Shown: positions 29,865 through 38,827, counted from the first letter of the stretch. The stretch is DNA of 64,000 nucleotides from Betaproteobacteria bacterium HGW-Betaproteobacteria-1 (GCA_002842435.1 PHCX01000005.1:124001-188000); one strand, 5' to 3'. The notes: a model not told the origin generated them from the sequence alone. A program made the numbers and translations.

Positions 29865-31301
29865 ATGAGTCTAAATAGCTCTGAAGCAGTGATGTACAAC
29901 GATACCGTTGTACGGCAATTTTCAATTATGGCGGTCATCTGGGGTGTGGTGGGCATGCTGGTAGGCGTGATCATTGCAGCCCAGTTGTATATCCCGGAAC
30001 TGAACCTGGGATTACCGTGGACCAGTTTCGGCCGATTGCGACCGTTACATACCAATGCAGTGATCTTCGCTTTTGGCGGCAGTACCTTGTTTGCCACGTC
30101 ATATTATGTGGTGCAACGTACTTGCCAGACCCGATTGTTCGGCGGCTCATTGGCGTCGTTCACGTTCTGGGCCTGGCAACTGGTCATTGTGGCGGCGGCA
30201 GTCTCGCTGCCTCTGGGCTTTACGCAGGCCAAAGAGTATGCCGAGCTGGAATGGCCGATTGATATCCTGATCGCAGTGGTCTGGGTCTCTTACGCCATTG
30301 TCTTCTTCGGCACCATAGGTAAGCGCAAGGTCAAGCACATCTATGTAGCCAACTGGTTCTTTGGCGCTTTCATCATTGCTGTAGCCTTGCTGCATATCGT
30401 CAATAGTGCGGCGATTCCGGCAGACTTCATGAAATCCTACTCCGCCTATGCCGGCGTGCAGGATGCCATGGTGCAATGGTGGTACGGTCACAATGCGGTA
30501 GGTTTCTTCCTGACTGCCGGCTTCCTCGGCATCATGTACTACTTCGTACCAAAGCAGGTTGAGCGTCCGATCTATTCCTATCGCTTGTCTATCGTGCACT
30601 TCTGGGCGCTGATCTTCACTTATATGTGGGCAGGTCCACACCATTTGCATTACACCGCATTGCCTGACTGGACCCAATCCCTGGGTATGGTGTTCTCGCT
30701 GATTCTGCTGGCGCCAAGCTGGGGCGGCATGATCAACGGCATGATGACCATGTCCGGCGCCTGGCACAAGCTGCGTAGCGATCCTATCCTGCGCTTCCTG
30801 ATCGTTTCGCTTTCCTTCTACGGCATGAGTACCTTTGAAGGCCCGATGATGGCGATCAAGACCGTGAACGCGTTGTCGCATTACACTGACTGGACTGTCG
30901 GTCACGTGCACTCCGGTGCCTTGGGCTGGGTTGGTATGGTTTCGATGGGTGCGCTTTACTACATGATTCCTCGCCTGTTCGGTCAGAAGCAGATGTATAG
31001 CGTCAAAGCGATTGAACTGCACTTCTGGATGGCAACCATCGGTATCGTGCTCTATATCTCCGCCATGTGGATATCAGGTGTGATGCAAGGTTTGATGTGG
31101 CGCGGTGTTAATGCTGATGGCACGCTGACCTACACTTTCGTTGAGAGTGTGAAAGCGACCTATCCATTCTATGCCCTGCGCCTGCTCGGCGGCCTGCTTT
31201 ACCTTGGCGGTATGCTGGTAATGCTGTGGAATGTGCTGAAGACCACATCAAATGGTCAATCCGTCAATGTCCCTGTTCCGCCCGTTGCGGCTCATGCTTA
31301 A
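29865..31301 (+). CDS. ccoN: cbb3-type cytochrome c oxidase subunit I
   Basis: 478 residues, about 12 membrane helices. CcoN carries haem b and the haem b3-CuB centre where O2 is reduced. Expected histidines appear in [15 protein letters not shown] (low-spin haem), [18 protein letters not shown] (CuB and the Tyr-His region), [15 protein letters not shown] (CuB) and [14 protein letters not shown] (haem ligands). High-affinity oxidases of this class support growth at very low oxygen. It has a GGGG(T)AG ribosome site. It is the first gene of ccoNOQP, preceded by an FNR box. Confidence 0.98.
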   Translation: MSLNSSEAVMYNDTVVRQFSIMAVIWGVVGMLVGVIIAAQLYIPELNLGLPWTSFGRLRPLHTNAVIFAFGGSTLFATSYYVVQRTCQTRLFGGSLASFTFWAWQLVIVAAAVSLPLGFTQAKEYAELEWPIDILIAVVWVSYAIVFFGTIGKRKVKHIYVANWFFGAFIIAVALLHIVNSAAIPADFMKSYSAYAGVQDAMVQWWYGHNAVGFFLTAGFLGIMYYFVPKQVERPIYSYRLSIVHFWALIFTYMWAGPHHLHYTALPDWTQSLGMVFSLILLAPSWGGMINGMMTMSGAWHKLRSDPILRFLIVSLSFYGMSTFEGPMMAIKTVNALSHYTDWTVGHVHSGALGWVGMVSMGALYYMIPRLFGQKQMYSVKAIELHFWMATIGIVLYISAMWISGVMQGLMWRGVNADGTLTYTFVESVKATYPFYALRLLGGLLYLGGMLVMLWNVLKTTSNGQSVNVPVPPVAAHA

Positions 31302-31313
31302 GGAATAAAGAAA

Positions 31314-31940
31314 ATGGCTGACCACAATAAAAAACCAGGTTTCTCTCACGAAAAGATTGAAACCAACAATTTCCTGATGATCGTGTTGATTCTGGTCGTC
31401 GTCTCCTTCGGTGGCCTGGTGGAAATCGTTCCACTGTTCTTCCAGAAGACGATGACGGAACCGATCAAGGGCTTGGAACCCTACACTCCGGTGCAACTGG
31501 CTGGCCGTGATATCTACATCCGTGAAGGCTGCTATAACTGCCATTCGCAGATGATCCGGCCGTTCCGTGCTGAGGCCTTGCGCTACGGTCATTACTCGGT
31601 GGCGGGTGAGTTTGTTTATGACCATCCGTTCCAGTGGGGCAGTAAGCGTACCGGCCCTGACCTGCATCGTGTCGGCGGCAAGTACAGCGATGAATGGCAT
31701 CGTATCCACTTGATCAATCCGCGCGATGTGGTACCGGAATCCAATATGCCATATTACCCCTGGCTGGAGAAAAATCTGGTCGATGCCGATGGCCTGGCTC
31801 CAAGAATGCGGGCATTGCGCAAGGTTGGTGTGCCTTACAGCGACGAACAGATCGCCAATGCCAAGGCCGAGGTTGAAGGCAAGACCGAAATGGATGCCCT
31901 GATCGCTTACCTGCAGGGCCTGGGCAGAACATTAAAATAG
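31314..31940 (+). CDS. ccoO: cbb3-type cytochrome c oxidase subunit II (monohaem)
   Basis: 208 residues. One N-terminal membrane anchor (about 20-43) and a periplasmic cytochrome c domain with Cys73-Tyr-Asn-Cys76-His77 ([13 protein letters not shown]). A methionine ligand is likely in [12 protein letters not shown]. CcoO passes electrons from CcoP to CcoN. It starts 12 bp after ccoN with an AAGGAATAAAGAAA leader. Confidence 0.98.
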   Translation: MADHNKKPGFSHEKIETNNFLMIVLILVVVSFGGLVEIVPLFFQKTMTEPIKGLEPYTPVQLAGRDIYIREGCYNCHSQMIRPFRAEALRYGHYSVAGEFVYDHPFQWGSKRTGPDLHRVGGKYSDEWHRIHLINPRDVVPESNMPYYPWLEKNLVDADGLAPRMRALRKVGVPYSDEQIANAKAEVEGKTEMDALIAYLQGLGRTLK

Positions 31941-31953
31941 CGGGGTGAATTCG

Positions 31954-32091
31954 ATGGATATCAATACATTACGCATCATCGCAACCGTCGCAAGCTTTAT
32001 CGTCTTCATCGGTATCGTGGTCTGGGCTTGGTCACGTCGACGTGAAGTGGATTTTAAAGAAGCGGCCAATCTGCCTTTTGAACAGGATTGA
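31954..32091 (+). CDS. ccoQ: cbb3-type oxidase small subunit CcoQ
   Basis: 45 residues: one membrane helix (ATVASFIVFIGIVVWAW) followed by a charged tail SRRREVDFKEAANLPFEQD. CcoQ stabilises the complex, especially in the presence of oxygen. It lies between ccoO (13 bp) and ccoP (10 bp) in the operon. Confidence 0.93.
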   Translation: MDINTLRIIATVASFIVFIGIVVWAWSRRREVDFKEAANLPFEQD

Positions 32092-32101
32092 GGAATAAAA
32101 A

Positions 32102-33007
32102 ATGAGTGATTTTGAATTCACCAGCAGTTTCTGGCCGTTGTTTATCTCGGTAATCACAGTACTGGGCATCCTTGGTTGCGCAATTCTGCTGTGGGTAACC
32201 AACAAAACCAAGGTTCAGCCTACGGAGGATATGAGTACTGGTCATGTATGGGATGGCGACTTGCGTGAAATGAACAACCCGTTGCCGCGTTGGTGGGTGT
32301 GGATGTTCATCATCACCATCGTCTTCTCGGTTGCCTATCTCATCATCTATCCTGGCATGGGTTCCTATCAGGGCAAACTGGGATGGACGCAAGTTGGCCA
32401 GTTTGAAGCTGAGATGGCCAAGGCCGAGGAAGTGACCAAACCACTATATGACAAATTTACCGCCATGTCGGTGGAAGAGGTCGCTGCAGACGAGCAGGCC
32501 ATGGCAATCGGTGGCCGCCTGTTTCTTAACAACTGTGCGCAGTGTCATGGGTCGGATGCGGGCGGCAGCAAGGGCTTCCCTAACCTGACCGACAATGACT
32601 GGCTGCATGGGGGTGAGCCGGAAACCATCAAGGCGACCCTGACCAATGGCCGTGTCGGCATGATGCCGCCGATGGCATCCATGGTCGGCAGTGAAGATGA
32701 CGTCAAGAATGTGGCGAACTATGTCTTGAGTCTCTCCAACAGTCAACACGACGCTGCACGCGCCGAGTTGGGCAAGGAGAAGTTCATGGTCTGTGCTGCC
32801 TGCCACGGTCCGGAAGGCAAGGGTAACCAGATGATGGGCGCACCCAATCTGACTGACGGCATCTGGTTGCATGGTGCCGGCGAGAAGAACATCATTGCCA
32901 TGATTAATAATGGCAAGATGAACCAGATGCCGGCCCAGGCCGACAAGTTGAGCGAAGCACAGATCCATGTGTTGACCGCATATGTCTGGGGCTTATCCAA
33001 CAAGTAA
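32102..33007 (+). CDS. ccoP: cbb3-type cytochrome c oxidase subunit III (dihaem)
   Basis: 301 residues. Two N-terminal membrane segments (about 12-34 and 60-80, the second after NPLPRWWVWMF) precede two cytochrome c domains with Cys145-Ala-Gln-Cys148-His149 and Cys231-Ala-Ala-Cys234-His235. MMPPM and MNQMPAQ supply the methionine ligands. CcoP receives electrons from the bc1 complex or soluble cytochromes. Its length and the two-helix N-terminus are usual for proteobacteria. Confidence 0.98.
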   Translation: MSDFEFTSSFWPLFISVITVLGILGCAILLWVTNKTKVQPTEDMSTGHVWDGDLREMNNPLPRWWVWMFIITIVFSVAYLIIYPGMGSYQGKLGWTQVGQFEAEMAKAEEVTKPLYDKFTAMSVEEVAADEQAMAIGGRLFLNNCAQCHGSDAGGSKGFPNLTDNDWLHGGEPETIKATLTNGRVGMMPPMASMVGSEDDVKNVANYVLSLSNSQHDAARAELGKEKFMVCAACHGPEGKGNQMMGAPNLTDGIWLHGAGEKNIIAMINNGKMNQMPAQADKLSEAQIHVLTAYVWGLSNK

Positions 33008-33028
33008 TAGTAGATTGGCAGGAGCGGT

Positions 33029-34465
33029 ATGGCAGAGAATGCGGCAGGTGCCAAACGGGAGGAAACCCCGGATGAGGTAATGGTGTCACTTTACGCTGCG
33101 CAGGAGAAGATTTACCCGCGCAGCGTTTCCGGGATATTCAGCAAATGGCGCTGGGTGATGATCTGGATTACTCAGATCGTCTTTTATGGCGTGCCCTGGC
33201 TGCAATGGGGGGAACGTCAGGCCGTGCTGTTCAATCTGGAGGCCAGGCGTTTCTATATCTTTGATCTGGTTCTGTATCCGCAGGACCTGATCTACCTGAC
33301 TGCCATTCTCATCATCTCGGCGCTCTCGCTGTTTCTGTTCACAGCAGTGGCAGGGCGTTTGTGGTGCGGATATACCTGTCCGCAAACGGTTTATACCGAG
33401 ATTTTTCTCTGGTTTGAGAAGGTCATCGAGGGCGACCGCGCTGCCCGCATGAAACTCGACAAGAGTGGAATGACGGCGGAGAAGGTCACCAAGAAATCAC
33501 TCAAGCATCTGGTGTGGGGTCTGTTCGCTTTATGGACAGGTTTCACTTTCGTTGGTTATTTCACACCCATACGCGAATTGTTGCAAAACTGGATGGTGTT
33601 GCAGATGGGGCCGTGGGAAACCTTCTGGGTGTTCTTTTACGGATTTGCCACTTATGGCAATGCCGGTTTCATGCGTGAGCAGGTGTGCAAGTATATGTGC
33701 CCGTATGCGCGTTTCCAGAGTGCCATGTTCGACAAGGACACCCTGATCGTCACCTATGACGATGAACGTGGCGAGCCACGAGGCAGCCGTTCGCGCAAGG
33801 ACGATGCGAAAAGCCTGGGGCTGGGTTCCTGTATCGATTGTAATCTTTGCGTGCAGGTTTGCCCCACCGGCATCGACATCCGCAAGGGCCTGCAGTATGA
33901 ATGTATCGGATGTGGTGCCTGTGCAGATGTTTGTGATACGGTCATGGACAAGGTGGGTTATCCGCGCGGTCTGATTCGTTATACGACGGAAAACGGCATG
34001 CACAATCACTGGACCAGTAGCGAGATACTGCGCCGAGTGTTGCGGCCGAGGGTGCTGATATATTTCAGCATACTGGCCTTGCTGGTGATTGGCTTGTTGA
34101 CCAGTTTGGCTGTGCGTACGCCGTTTATGGCTGACGTGGTTCGGGATCGCGGTGTGATGTCGCGTATCGTCGAAGGTGGCTTGCTGGAGAATGTCTATCG
34201 CATGCAGTTGATGAATGCTACCGAGAATACGCAGTCCTATCGGATTGAAGCACGGGGTGAGGATGGCTTGCTACTTAAATCACCTGATCTTGATGCGGCG
34301 GGTAGTGTGATTCTTGAACCTGCTCAGTCGAAGTGGATCACGTTGTATCTGCAGATACCTGACGGCAATCTTGAACCGGGTTCGCATCGTGTCTGGTTTG
34401 ATGTGGAAATGCTGGGAAGTGATAAGGTGCTGGAAGAAAAATCGGTGTTCCTGGTTCCAAGATAA
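33029..34465 (+). CDS. ccoG: cytochrome c oxidase accessory protein CcoG (RdxA/FixG)
   Basis: 478 residues. About five membrane helices and two ferredoxin-type 4Fe-4S motifs in the cytoplasmic loop (CIDCNLCVQVCPTG and CIGCGACADVC), plus the Cys-rich CGYTCPQTV and CKYMCPYARFQ of the NapH-like core. A C-terminal immunoglobulin-like domain (about 370-478) is periplasmic. CcoG reduces Cu2+ to Cu+ for CcoI during oxidase assembly in characterised systems. It follows ccoP by 21 bp with a GGAG site. Confidence 0.95.
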   Translation: MAENAAGAKREETPDEVMVSLYAAQEKIYPRSVSGIFSKWRWVMIWITQIVFYGVPWLQWGERQAVLFNLEARRFYIFDLVLYPQDLIYLTAILIISALSLFLFTAVAGRLWCGYTCPQTVYTEIFLWFEKVIEGDRAARMKLDKSGMTAEKVTKKSLKHLVWGLFALWTGFTFVGYFTPIRELLQNWMVLQMGPWETFWVFFYGFATYGNAGFMREQVCKYMCPYARFQSAMFDKDTLIVTYDDERGEPRGSRSRKDDAKSLGLGSCIDCNLCVQVCPTGIDIRKGLQYECIGCGACADVCDTVMDKVGYPRGLIRYTTENGMHNHWTSSEILRRVLRPRVLIYFSILALLVIGLLTSLAVRTPFMADVVRDRGVMSRIVEGGLLENVYRMQLMNATENTQSYRIEARGEDGLLLKSPDLDAAGSVILEPAQSKWITLYLQIPDGNLEPGSHRVWFDVEMLGSDKVLEEKSVFLVPR

Positions 34466-34507
34466 GGGTTTGAGTGACGGACGTACGGATGAAAGTTGAG
34501 GATGGAT

Positions 34508-34774
34508 ATGGCAGCGAATATGCAGGTAAACGGGCAGGACACAAAACAGTGGTGGAAGTACGGCTATGTCTGGCTGATATTGAGCGGGCCGATTGCAGTC
34601 ATCATCGCTTCCTTCATCACGCTGAGTCTGGCGTTGAAAACGCCTGACCCTGTGGTTGATGATTACTATCGCAAGGGCATTGAGATCAATAAACGGTTGG
34701 AAACGAAAGAGCTTTTACCTGCAGTAGAAGGCCGGAATCATGCAGTAACTCCGGCAGAGGATACGCAACCTTAA
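34508..34774 (+). CDS. ccoH: FixH/CcoH-family protein (short form)
   Basis: 88 residues from ATG 34508, chosen because GAGG lies 6 bp before it; ATG 34502 and a TTG at 34496 are alternatives. A single membrane helix (GYVWLILSGPIAVIIASFITLSLAL) is followed by the FixH signature DPVVDDYYRKGIEIN. It is about half the length of alphaproteobacterial FixH, lacking the C-terminal periplasmic domain; short forms are common in betaproteobacteria. It assists cbb3 assembly with CcoG and CcoI. Its stop overlaps that of the convergent fnr by 3 bp. Confidence 0.88.
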   Translation: MAANMQVNGQDTKQWWKYGYVWLILSGPIAVIIASFITLSLALKTPDPVVDDYYRKGIEINKRLETKELLPAVEGRNHAVTPAEDTQP

Positions 34775-35490
34775 CAGAAGCTATCCGGATCAAAAATCCT
34801 CTTCAGCGCATCGGGTTTCAGTATTTTCACCCAGCGTTGCTTCACTTCGATGATTCCCTCGTCACTGAACTTTGAAAACGTGCGGCTGACAGTTTCTAGC
34901 TTCATGCCAAGATAGCTGCCAATCTCTTCGCGCGTCATGCGTAGCACCAGTTCAGATCTTGAGAATCCTCTGGCATTCAGTCTCTGCACCAGATTCAGCA
35001 GGAATGCGGACAGGCGCTCTTCTGCCCGCATATTGCCCAATAGCATCATCACGCCCTGGTCGCGGACGATTTCGCGGCTCATGATCTTGTGCACATGGCG
35101 CTGCAACACCGGAAATTCGCGCGACATTTCTTCTACATTGGCAAACGGCATGACGCAGACTTCTGCATCTTCCAGCGCCACAGCATTGCAGTTGTGATGA
35201 TCACTGGTAATGCCATCCAGGCCGATAATTTCGCCAGCCATCTGGAAACCGGTTACTTGTTCACGGCCATCCTGACTGGAGACGCAAGTCTTGAAAAATC
35301 CAGTGCGTATGGCATAGAGCGAAGTGAAGGAGTCCCCATTGCGATAAAGAGTTTCTCCCTGGCTGACTTTGCGCCTGGTGGCTACAACGTCATCAAGTTT
35401 TTGCAACTCTTCCTGGCTCAGGCCTATGGGCATGCAGAGTTCGCGCAGGTTGCAATTTGAACAGGCGACTTTGTAAGTTTCTAATAGCAT
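34771..35490 (-). CDS. fnr: oxygen-sensing regulator FNR (Crp/Fnr family)
   Basis: 239 residues. Cys10, Cys13 and Cys19 (ACSNCNLRELC) and Cys112 (AEVCVMPF, matching E. coli Cys122) can bind the oxygen-labile 4Fe-4S cluster. A cyclic-nucleotide-like beta roll and dimerisation helix lead to a helix-turn-helix with MTREEIGSYLGMKLETVSR; the ETVSR segment reads TTGAT half-sites. Four such sites occur in the window (ccoI, ccoN, hemN, ompW), so this gene is very likely their regulator. It is convergent with ccoH and divergent from hemN (143-bp gap). Confidence 0.96.
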   Translation of the reverse strand: MLLETYKVACSNCNLRELCMPIGLSQEELQKLDDVVATRRKVSQGETLYRNGDSFTSLYAIRTGFFKTCVSSQDGREQVTGFQMAGEIIGLDGITSDHHNCNAVALEDAEVCVMPFANVEEMSREFPVLQRHVHKIMSREIVRDQGVMMLLGNMRAEERLSAFLLNLVQRLNARGFSRSELVLRMTREEIGSYLGMKLETVSRTFSKFSDEGIIEVKQRWVKILKPDALKRIFDPDSFC

Positions 35491-35608
35491 GGCGGTTGCC
35501 TGAGTTAAGACCTGTCTAGCTTACCGGTTTTAACGGTTTGTTGGTAGGCGTTTGAGTGGAAATTTACAATTACAGGCAAAATCACACCTGACAGTTCTTT
35601 GCAGATAC

Positions 35609-35622
35609 TTGACCTGCATCAA
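35609..35622. promoter_or_regulatory. FNR box upstream of hemN
   Basis: TTGACCTGCATCAA matches TTGAY-n4-ATCAA. It is centred only 19 bp before the first ATG of hemN; class II spacing would put the transcript start near 35657, which favours translation from the later ATG (35676). Repression from this position is the alternative. Confidence 0.8.
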
Positions 35623-35633
35623 TACAGAAAATC

Positions 35634-37088
35634 ATGAAAGCAGGCACAGTCACGAAAAATGACCGGAATGCCGACATGATTGCAGATACCATTAATCAGC
35701 CACCAGAAACGTTGCCTGAATTGACGCCAGAGATCTTACGAAGATTCGATGTGCCGGGTCCAAGATATACCTCATATCCTACTGCCGACCGCTTTGTCGA
35801 AGCCTTTGGTGAGGAGGACTTCATGCTGGCGCTGGAGCAGCGCAAGGTCGGTGGCCTGGCGCTACCGCTTTCAATCTATGTGCATATTCCGTTCTGCGAC
35901 TCCCTCTGTTTTTATTGTGCCTGCAACAAGATTGTTACCAAGCATCACGAACGTGCGGCTGAGTATCTGCGTTATCTCAACCGTGAGCTGGATTTGTACA
36001 TGGAAAAGCTGGGTGAGAAGCAAACTATCAGCCAGTTGCATCTGGGGGGGGGGACTCCTACCTTCTTCAGTGATTCTGAACTGGCGGAACTGATGGACAT
36101 GTTGCGTCGCAATTTCATTCTGGAGCCCAATGGGGAATATTCAATCGAGATTGATCCGCGCACGGTGACTGAGGCGCGTCTCGCACGTCTGGCAGAAATC
36201 GGTTTTAATCGCTTGAGCTTTGGTGTGCAGGATTTCGATCACGAAGTGCAAAAGGCGGTGCATCGGGTGCAACCTGCAGAGCAGGTGTTCGATCTGGTAG
36301 CAGCTGCCCGCAGACTTGGATTTGAATCCATCAATATTGATCTGATTTACGGGTTGCCGAAGCAGACTGCCAAATCTTTCCGGCGCACGTTGGAGCAGGT
36401 TGCCAGCCTCAGGCCGGACCGCATTGCGCTTTATGCTTATGCGCATCTTCCCGAACGCTTTAAGCCACAACGACGTATACATGAGGCAGATTTGCCAACT
36501 GCGGCGGATAAGCTCAGCATGCTGTCAAATGCTATTGCCGGCTTTTTGAGCAATGGTTACGTCTATGTCGGCATGGACCATTTTGCCTTGCCTGATGATG
36601 CGTTGGCCATTGCCAAAAGACAGGGCAGGTTGCATCGGAATTTCCAGGGGTACAGCACGCAGCCGGATTGCGACCAGATCAGCCTCGGTGTTTCTGCAAT
36701 CGGCCGTGTCGGCGCGACATATAGCCAGAATGCCAAGACGCTTGAGGAGTATTACGACTATCTGGATCAGGGTCGCCTGCCTGTTGTACGCGGATTGCCG
36801 CTGACGCGGGATGACCTTGTGCGGCGTGCCGTTATCATGGCGCTCATGTGCCAGGGCCAGGTGTTGTATGAGTCCATCAACCTGGCCTATCTGATCGACT
36901 TCAAACACTATTTTGCAGATGAGCTCGCCAAGCTGGAACAGCTGGTGAATGACGGTCTGGTCGAAATCGATGATACGGGCATACAAGTCACAGGCACTGG
37001 CTGGTTTTTTGTTAGAGCGGTGGCCATGGTGTTTGATCGTTATTTGCAGGCGGACAGAAATCGCACCCGGTTCTCCAAGATCATCTAA
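35634..37088 (+). CDS. hemN: oxygen-independent coproporphyrinogen III oxidase
   Basis: 484 residues from ATG 35634 (470 from ATG 35676, which fits the FNR site better). A radical-SAM enzyme that decarboxylates coproporphyrinogen III under low oxygen, supplying haem for the cbb3 oxidase. The cluster ligands are Cys88, Cys92, Cys95 with Cys97 (CDSLCFYCACNK); LHLGGGTPTF is the SAM glycine motif and MDHFALPDD the substrate region. The glycines of that motif are encoded by an uninterrupted run of ten G (36044-36053), a spot prone to slippage. The C-terminal HemN domain is complete. A terminator follows. Confidence 0.96.
   Translation: MKAGTVTKNDRNADMIADTINQPPETLPELTPEILRRFDVPGPRYTSYPTADRFVEAFGEEDFMLALEQRKVGGLALPLSIYVHIPFCDSLCFYCACNKIVTKHHERAAEYLRYLNRELDLYMEKLGEKQTISQLHLGGGTPTFFSDSELAELMDMLRRNFILEPNGEYSIEIDPRTVTEARLARLAEIGFNRLSFGVQDFDHEVQKAVHRVQPAEQVFDLVAAARRLGFESINIDLIYGLPKQTAKSFRRTLEQVASLRPDRIALYAYAHLPERFKPQRRIHEADLPTAADKLSMLSNAIAGFLSNGYVYVGMDHFALPDDALAIAKRQGRLHRNFQGYSTQPDCDQISLGVSAIGRVGATYSQNAKTLEEYYDYLDQGRLPVVRGLPLTRDDLVRRAVIMALMCQGQVLYESINLAYLIDFKHYFADELAKLEQLVNDGLVEIDDTGIQVTGTGWFFVRAVAMVFDRYLQADRNRTRFSKII
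36044..36053 (+). repeat. hemN: G10 homopolymer inside hemN
   Basis: Ten consecutive G bases encode the end of Leu and Gly-Gly-Gly of the conserved GGGTP motif. The frame is intact as given. A change of one G would truncate the enzyme. Confidence 0.9.
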
Positions 37089-37110
37089 TTCAGTTTCTAT
37101 TTCAGATTAG

Positions 37111-37143
37111 CGGCGTCCCGTCATTCAGCGGGGCGCCGTTTTT
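37111..37143 (+). terminator. rho-independent terminator after hemN
   Basis: A 10-bp GC-rich stem (37111-37120 with 37129-37138, one G-U pair), 8-nt loop, then TTTTT. It begins 22 bp after the hemN stop. Confidence 0.88.
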
Positions 37144-37181
37144 ATTTAGCCCTTTTTAACTGGAATCCATTTTCTGCAGGC

Positions 37182-37214
37182 AAAAAAAAGCCTCTACAGA
37201 TATCTGCAGAGGCT
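37182..37214 (-). terminator. rho-independent terminator after ompW
   Basis: On the minus strand an 11-bp stem (37214-37204 with 37199-37189, one mismatch) and 4-nt loop are followed by a run of eight T (37189-37182). It lies about 49 bp past the ompW stop and faces the hemN terminator. Confidence 0.87.
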
Positions 37215-37262
37215 AATGTGGAGACTTTTTAAGCAGCTACTTACCGTAGCTTGCAAACTTGA

Positions 37263-37961
37263 TTAGAAGCGCTTGCCGATGCCGATGCCGATAACCCATG
37301 GGTCGATATCGAGAGAGTCGATCTTGGTCCAGTTGCCGCCAGTAACAGGGCCTTTCATTTTAACGTCGGTGTCGATTTGGACATATTTAACGTCGGCATT
37401 GATCATCCAGCCATCTTTAAGGTTGATGTCGAAACCGGCTTGGGCAACCAGACCCCAGCTGTCGCTGTCGATCTTGATCTTGTCGCCAGCTGTGGCGCCA
37501 CTCTTGAACTTCAGGTTGCGATCCAGCATATGGGTGTAGTTAACGCCGGCGCCAATGTATGGGTCAAATGTTTGATCCGGACGGAAGTGCCATTGCAAGG
37601 TCAGTGTTGGGGGCAGCAGGTTGACTTCACCCAGATTCTGGTCGCCGATTACGCCAGCACTGTCACCACTGATCTTGACGTCATGCTTGGTGCCGAGGGC
37701 CAGAATCAGTTCAGCTGCGATGTTCTTGGTGATGTAATAGGAAATATCGAGTTCGGGAATAACGTTGTCGTCTACTTTAAGATCGGCACTAGGAGTCATT
37801 ACCGGGGCAACGTTCTTGTTTACGGTTTGTCCCAGCTTGCTGGACTCATTGGGAGATACGTTGACGGCTCTCAGACGTACTACCCAGTCACCTTCTTCAG
37901 CAAAGGCAAAGTTAGGTAAGAATGCAGCAGCCAAAGCAGCTGCCAATAGTGTTTTTTTCAT
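37263..37961 (-). CDS. ompW: OmpW-family outer-membrane protein
   Basis: 232 residues. Signal peptide MKKTLLAAALAAAFLPNFAFA (cleavage near 21), then an eight-stranded barrel beginning GDWVVRLRAVNVSPNESS and ending WVIGIGIGKRF with the terminal Phe. The LPPTLTLQWHF and PYIGAGVNYTHML strands are family marks. OmpW forms a narrow hydrophobic channel and is FNR-dependent in enteric bacteria; an FNR box with class II spacing is present here. ATG 37961 is chosen over an in-frame start 10 codons upstream, because it begins the signal peptide and has AGGAG upstream. Confidence 0.95.
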   Translation of the reverse strand: MKKTLLAAALAAAFLPNFAFAEEGDWVVRLRAVNVSPNESSKLGQTVNKNVAPVMTPSADLKVDDNVIPELDISYYITKNIAAELILALGTKHDVKISGDSAGVIGDQNLGEVNLLPPTLTLQWHFRPDQTFDPYIGAGVNYTHMLDRNLKFKSGATAGDKIKIDSDSWGLVAQAGFDINLKDGWMINADVKYVQIDTDVKMKGPVTGGNWTKIDSLDIDPWVIGIGIGKRF

Positions 37962-38005
37962 TTCCCTGGCTCCTATATGGACAATTAACAATTAAGTCAG
38001 AACGG

Positions 38006-38047
38006 ATTTTAGGGCTGCCGTTTCGGCCTGCACTTGATATAGGTCAA
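38006..38047 (-). promoter_or_regulatory. FNR-dependent class II promoter of ompW
   Basis: The FNR box TTGACCTATATCAA (minus strand, 38047-38034) is centred 29.5 bp before a TAAAAT -10 hexamer (38011-38006). This gives a site at -41.5 and a predicted start near 37999, leaving a 38-nt leader. The box is identical to that before ccoN. The same gap also serves the divergent DUF2788 gene. Confidence 0.82.
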
Positions 38048-38123
38048 TAAAGCGTGGATTAGCCCTTGAGTGTGCAAGAAAGCAACAGCAGACTAGCGCC
38101 TTCTCTTGCATAAGTAAACATTA

Positions 38124-38348
38124 ATGCAAAATACGATATTTGGTATGACGGAATCGCAGCTGACCGAATTTGGTATGACTTATGGTGTCGGTGGCCTCAT
38201 GTTGATGATGCTGTTGATAGTCGGACACCTGGCATGGGAGTCAAATGCCGGCAAGTTCGGGACTTTTGTGCTGTTTCTCGGGCTGACGCTGGGACTGGTG
38301 GGTTTTGTTGCAAAATTTGTCATCAAATCCTCGTTGGGCCTGGAATGA
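38124..38348 (+). CDS. small membrane protein, DUF2788 family
   Basis: 74 residues with two predicted helices: GGLMLMMLLIVGHLAW and FGTFVLFLGLTLGLVGFVAKFVI, joined by ESNAGKFG. The pattern (MTE-Q start, W-SKAGKFGTFVLFLGL) fits the DUF2788 family of small inner-membrane proteins of unknown role. The ATG at 38145 (MTESQLTEF) may be the true start, as neither has a clear ribosome site. It diverges from ompW and could share its FNR control. Confidence 0.65.
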   Translation: MQNTIFGMTESQLTEFGMTYGVGGLMLMMLLIVGHLAWESNAGKFGTFVLFLGLTLGLVGFVAKFVIKSSLGLE

Positions 38349-38383
38349 CTGCAACCCGGCTGGTCAACGCCGGAGCTAAGTAT

Positions 38384-38827
38384 TTACTGATAGCGCAGGG
38401 TTTCGATCGGGTTTAAGCGTGCAGTCTTGCGAGCAGGGTAAAAGCCAAAGAAAATTCCCACTGTTGCTGCCACGCTGAAAGCCAGGATCACGGATTGGCT
38501 TGAGATGACGATTGCAGTTTGTGATAGCTGGTTGATCAGCAATGCACCGCTGATGCCGAACGTCAGCCCGATCAGGCATCCGACTAGCGAGATCATGATG
38601 GCCTCCAGCAGGAATTGCAGCAGAATGTCGTATTCACGGGCGCCGATCGCCATACGGATGCCAATCTCCCGTGTTCGCTCGGTGACTGATACCAGCATGA
38701 TATTCATGATGCCGATGCCGCCGACCAGTAGCGAGACGGAAGTAATCGCCCCCAATAGCAGGGACATGGTACGCGTGGTCTCCGTCGCGGAATTTGCCGC
38801 GGCCGTCAGGTTGCGAAAGGGTCGTCG
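38384..38827 (-). pseudogene. remnant of a MacB-type ABC transporter permease (C-terminal end)
   Basis: The open stretch encodes the last 147 residues or so of a MacB/FtsX permease: an RNLTAAANSATETTRTM start, then SLLLGAITSVSLLVGGIGIM, VSVTERTREIGIRMAIGA and the final ARKTARLNPIETLRYQ. A full MacB has about 650 residues with an N-terminal ATPase; here a TAG (38828-38830) ends the frame and no ATPase or periplasmic part is found. It is a truncated, presumably inactive relic. The neighbouring DNA up to 39102 has no intact gene. Confidence 0.85.

Noticed and set aside
35500-35545. ACCGGTTTTAACGGT near the fnr start as a regulator site
   Set aside because: Imperfect symmetry and no known regulator match; not enough to call.
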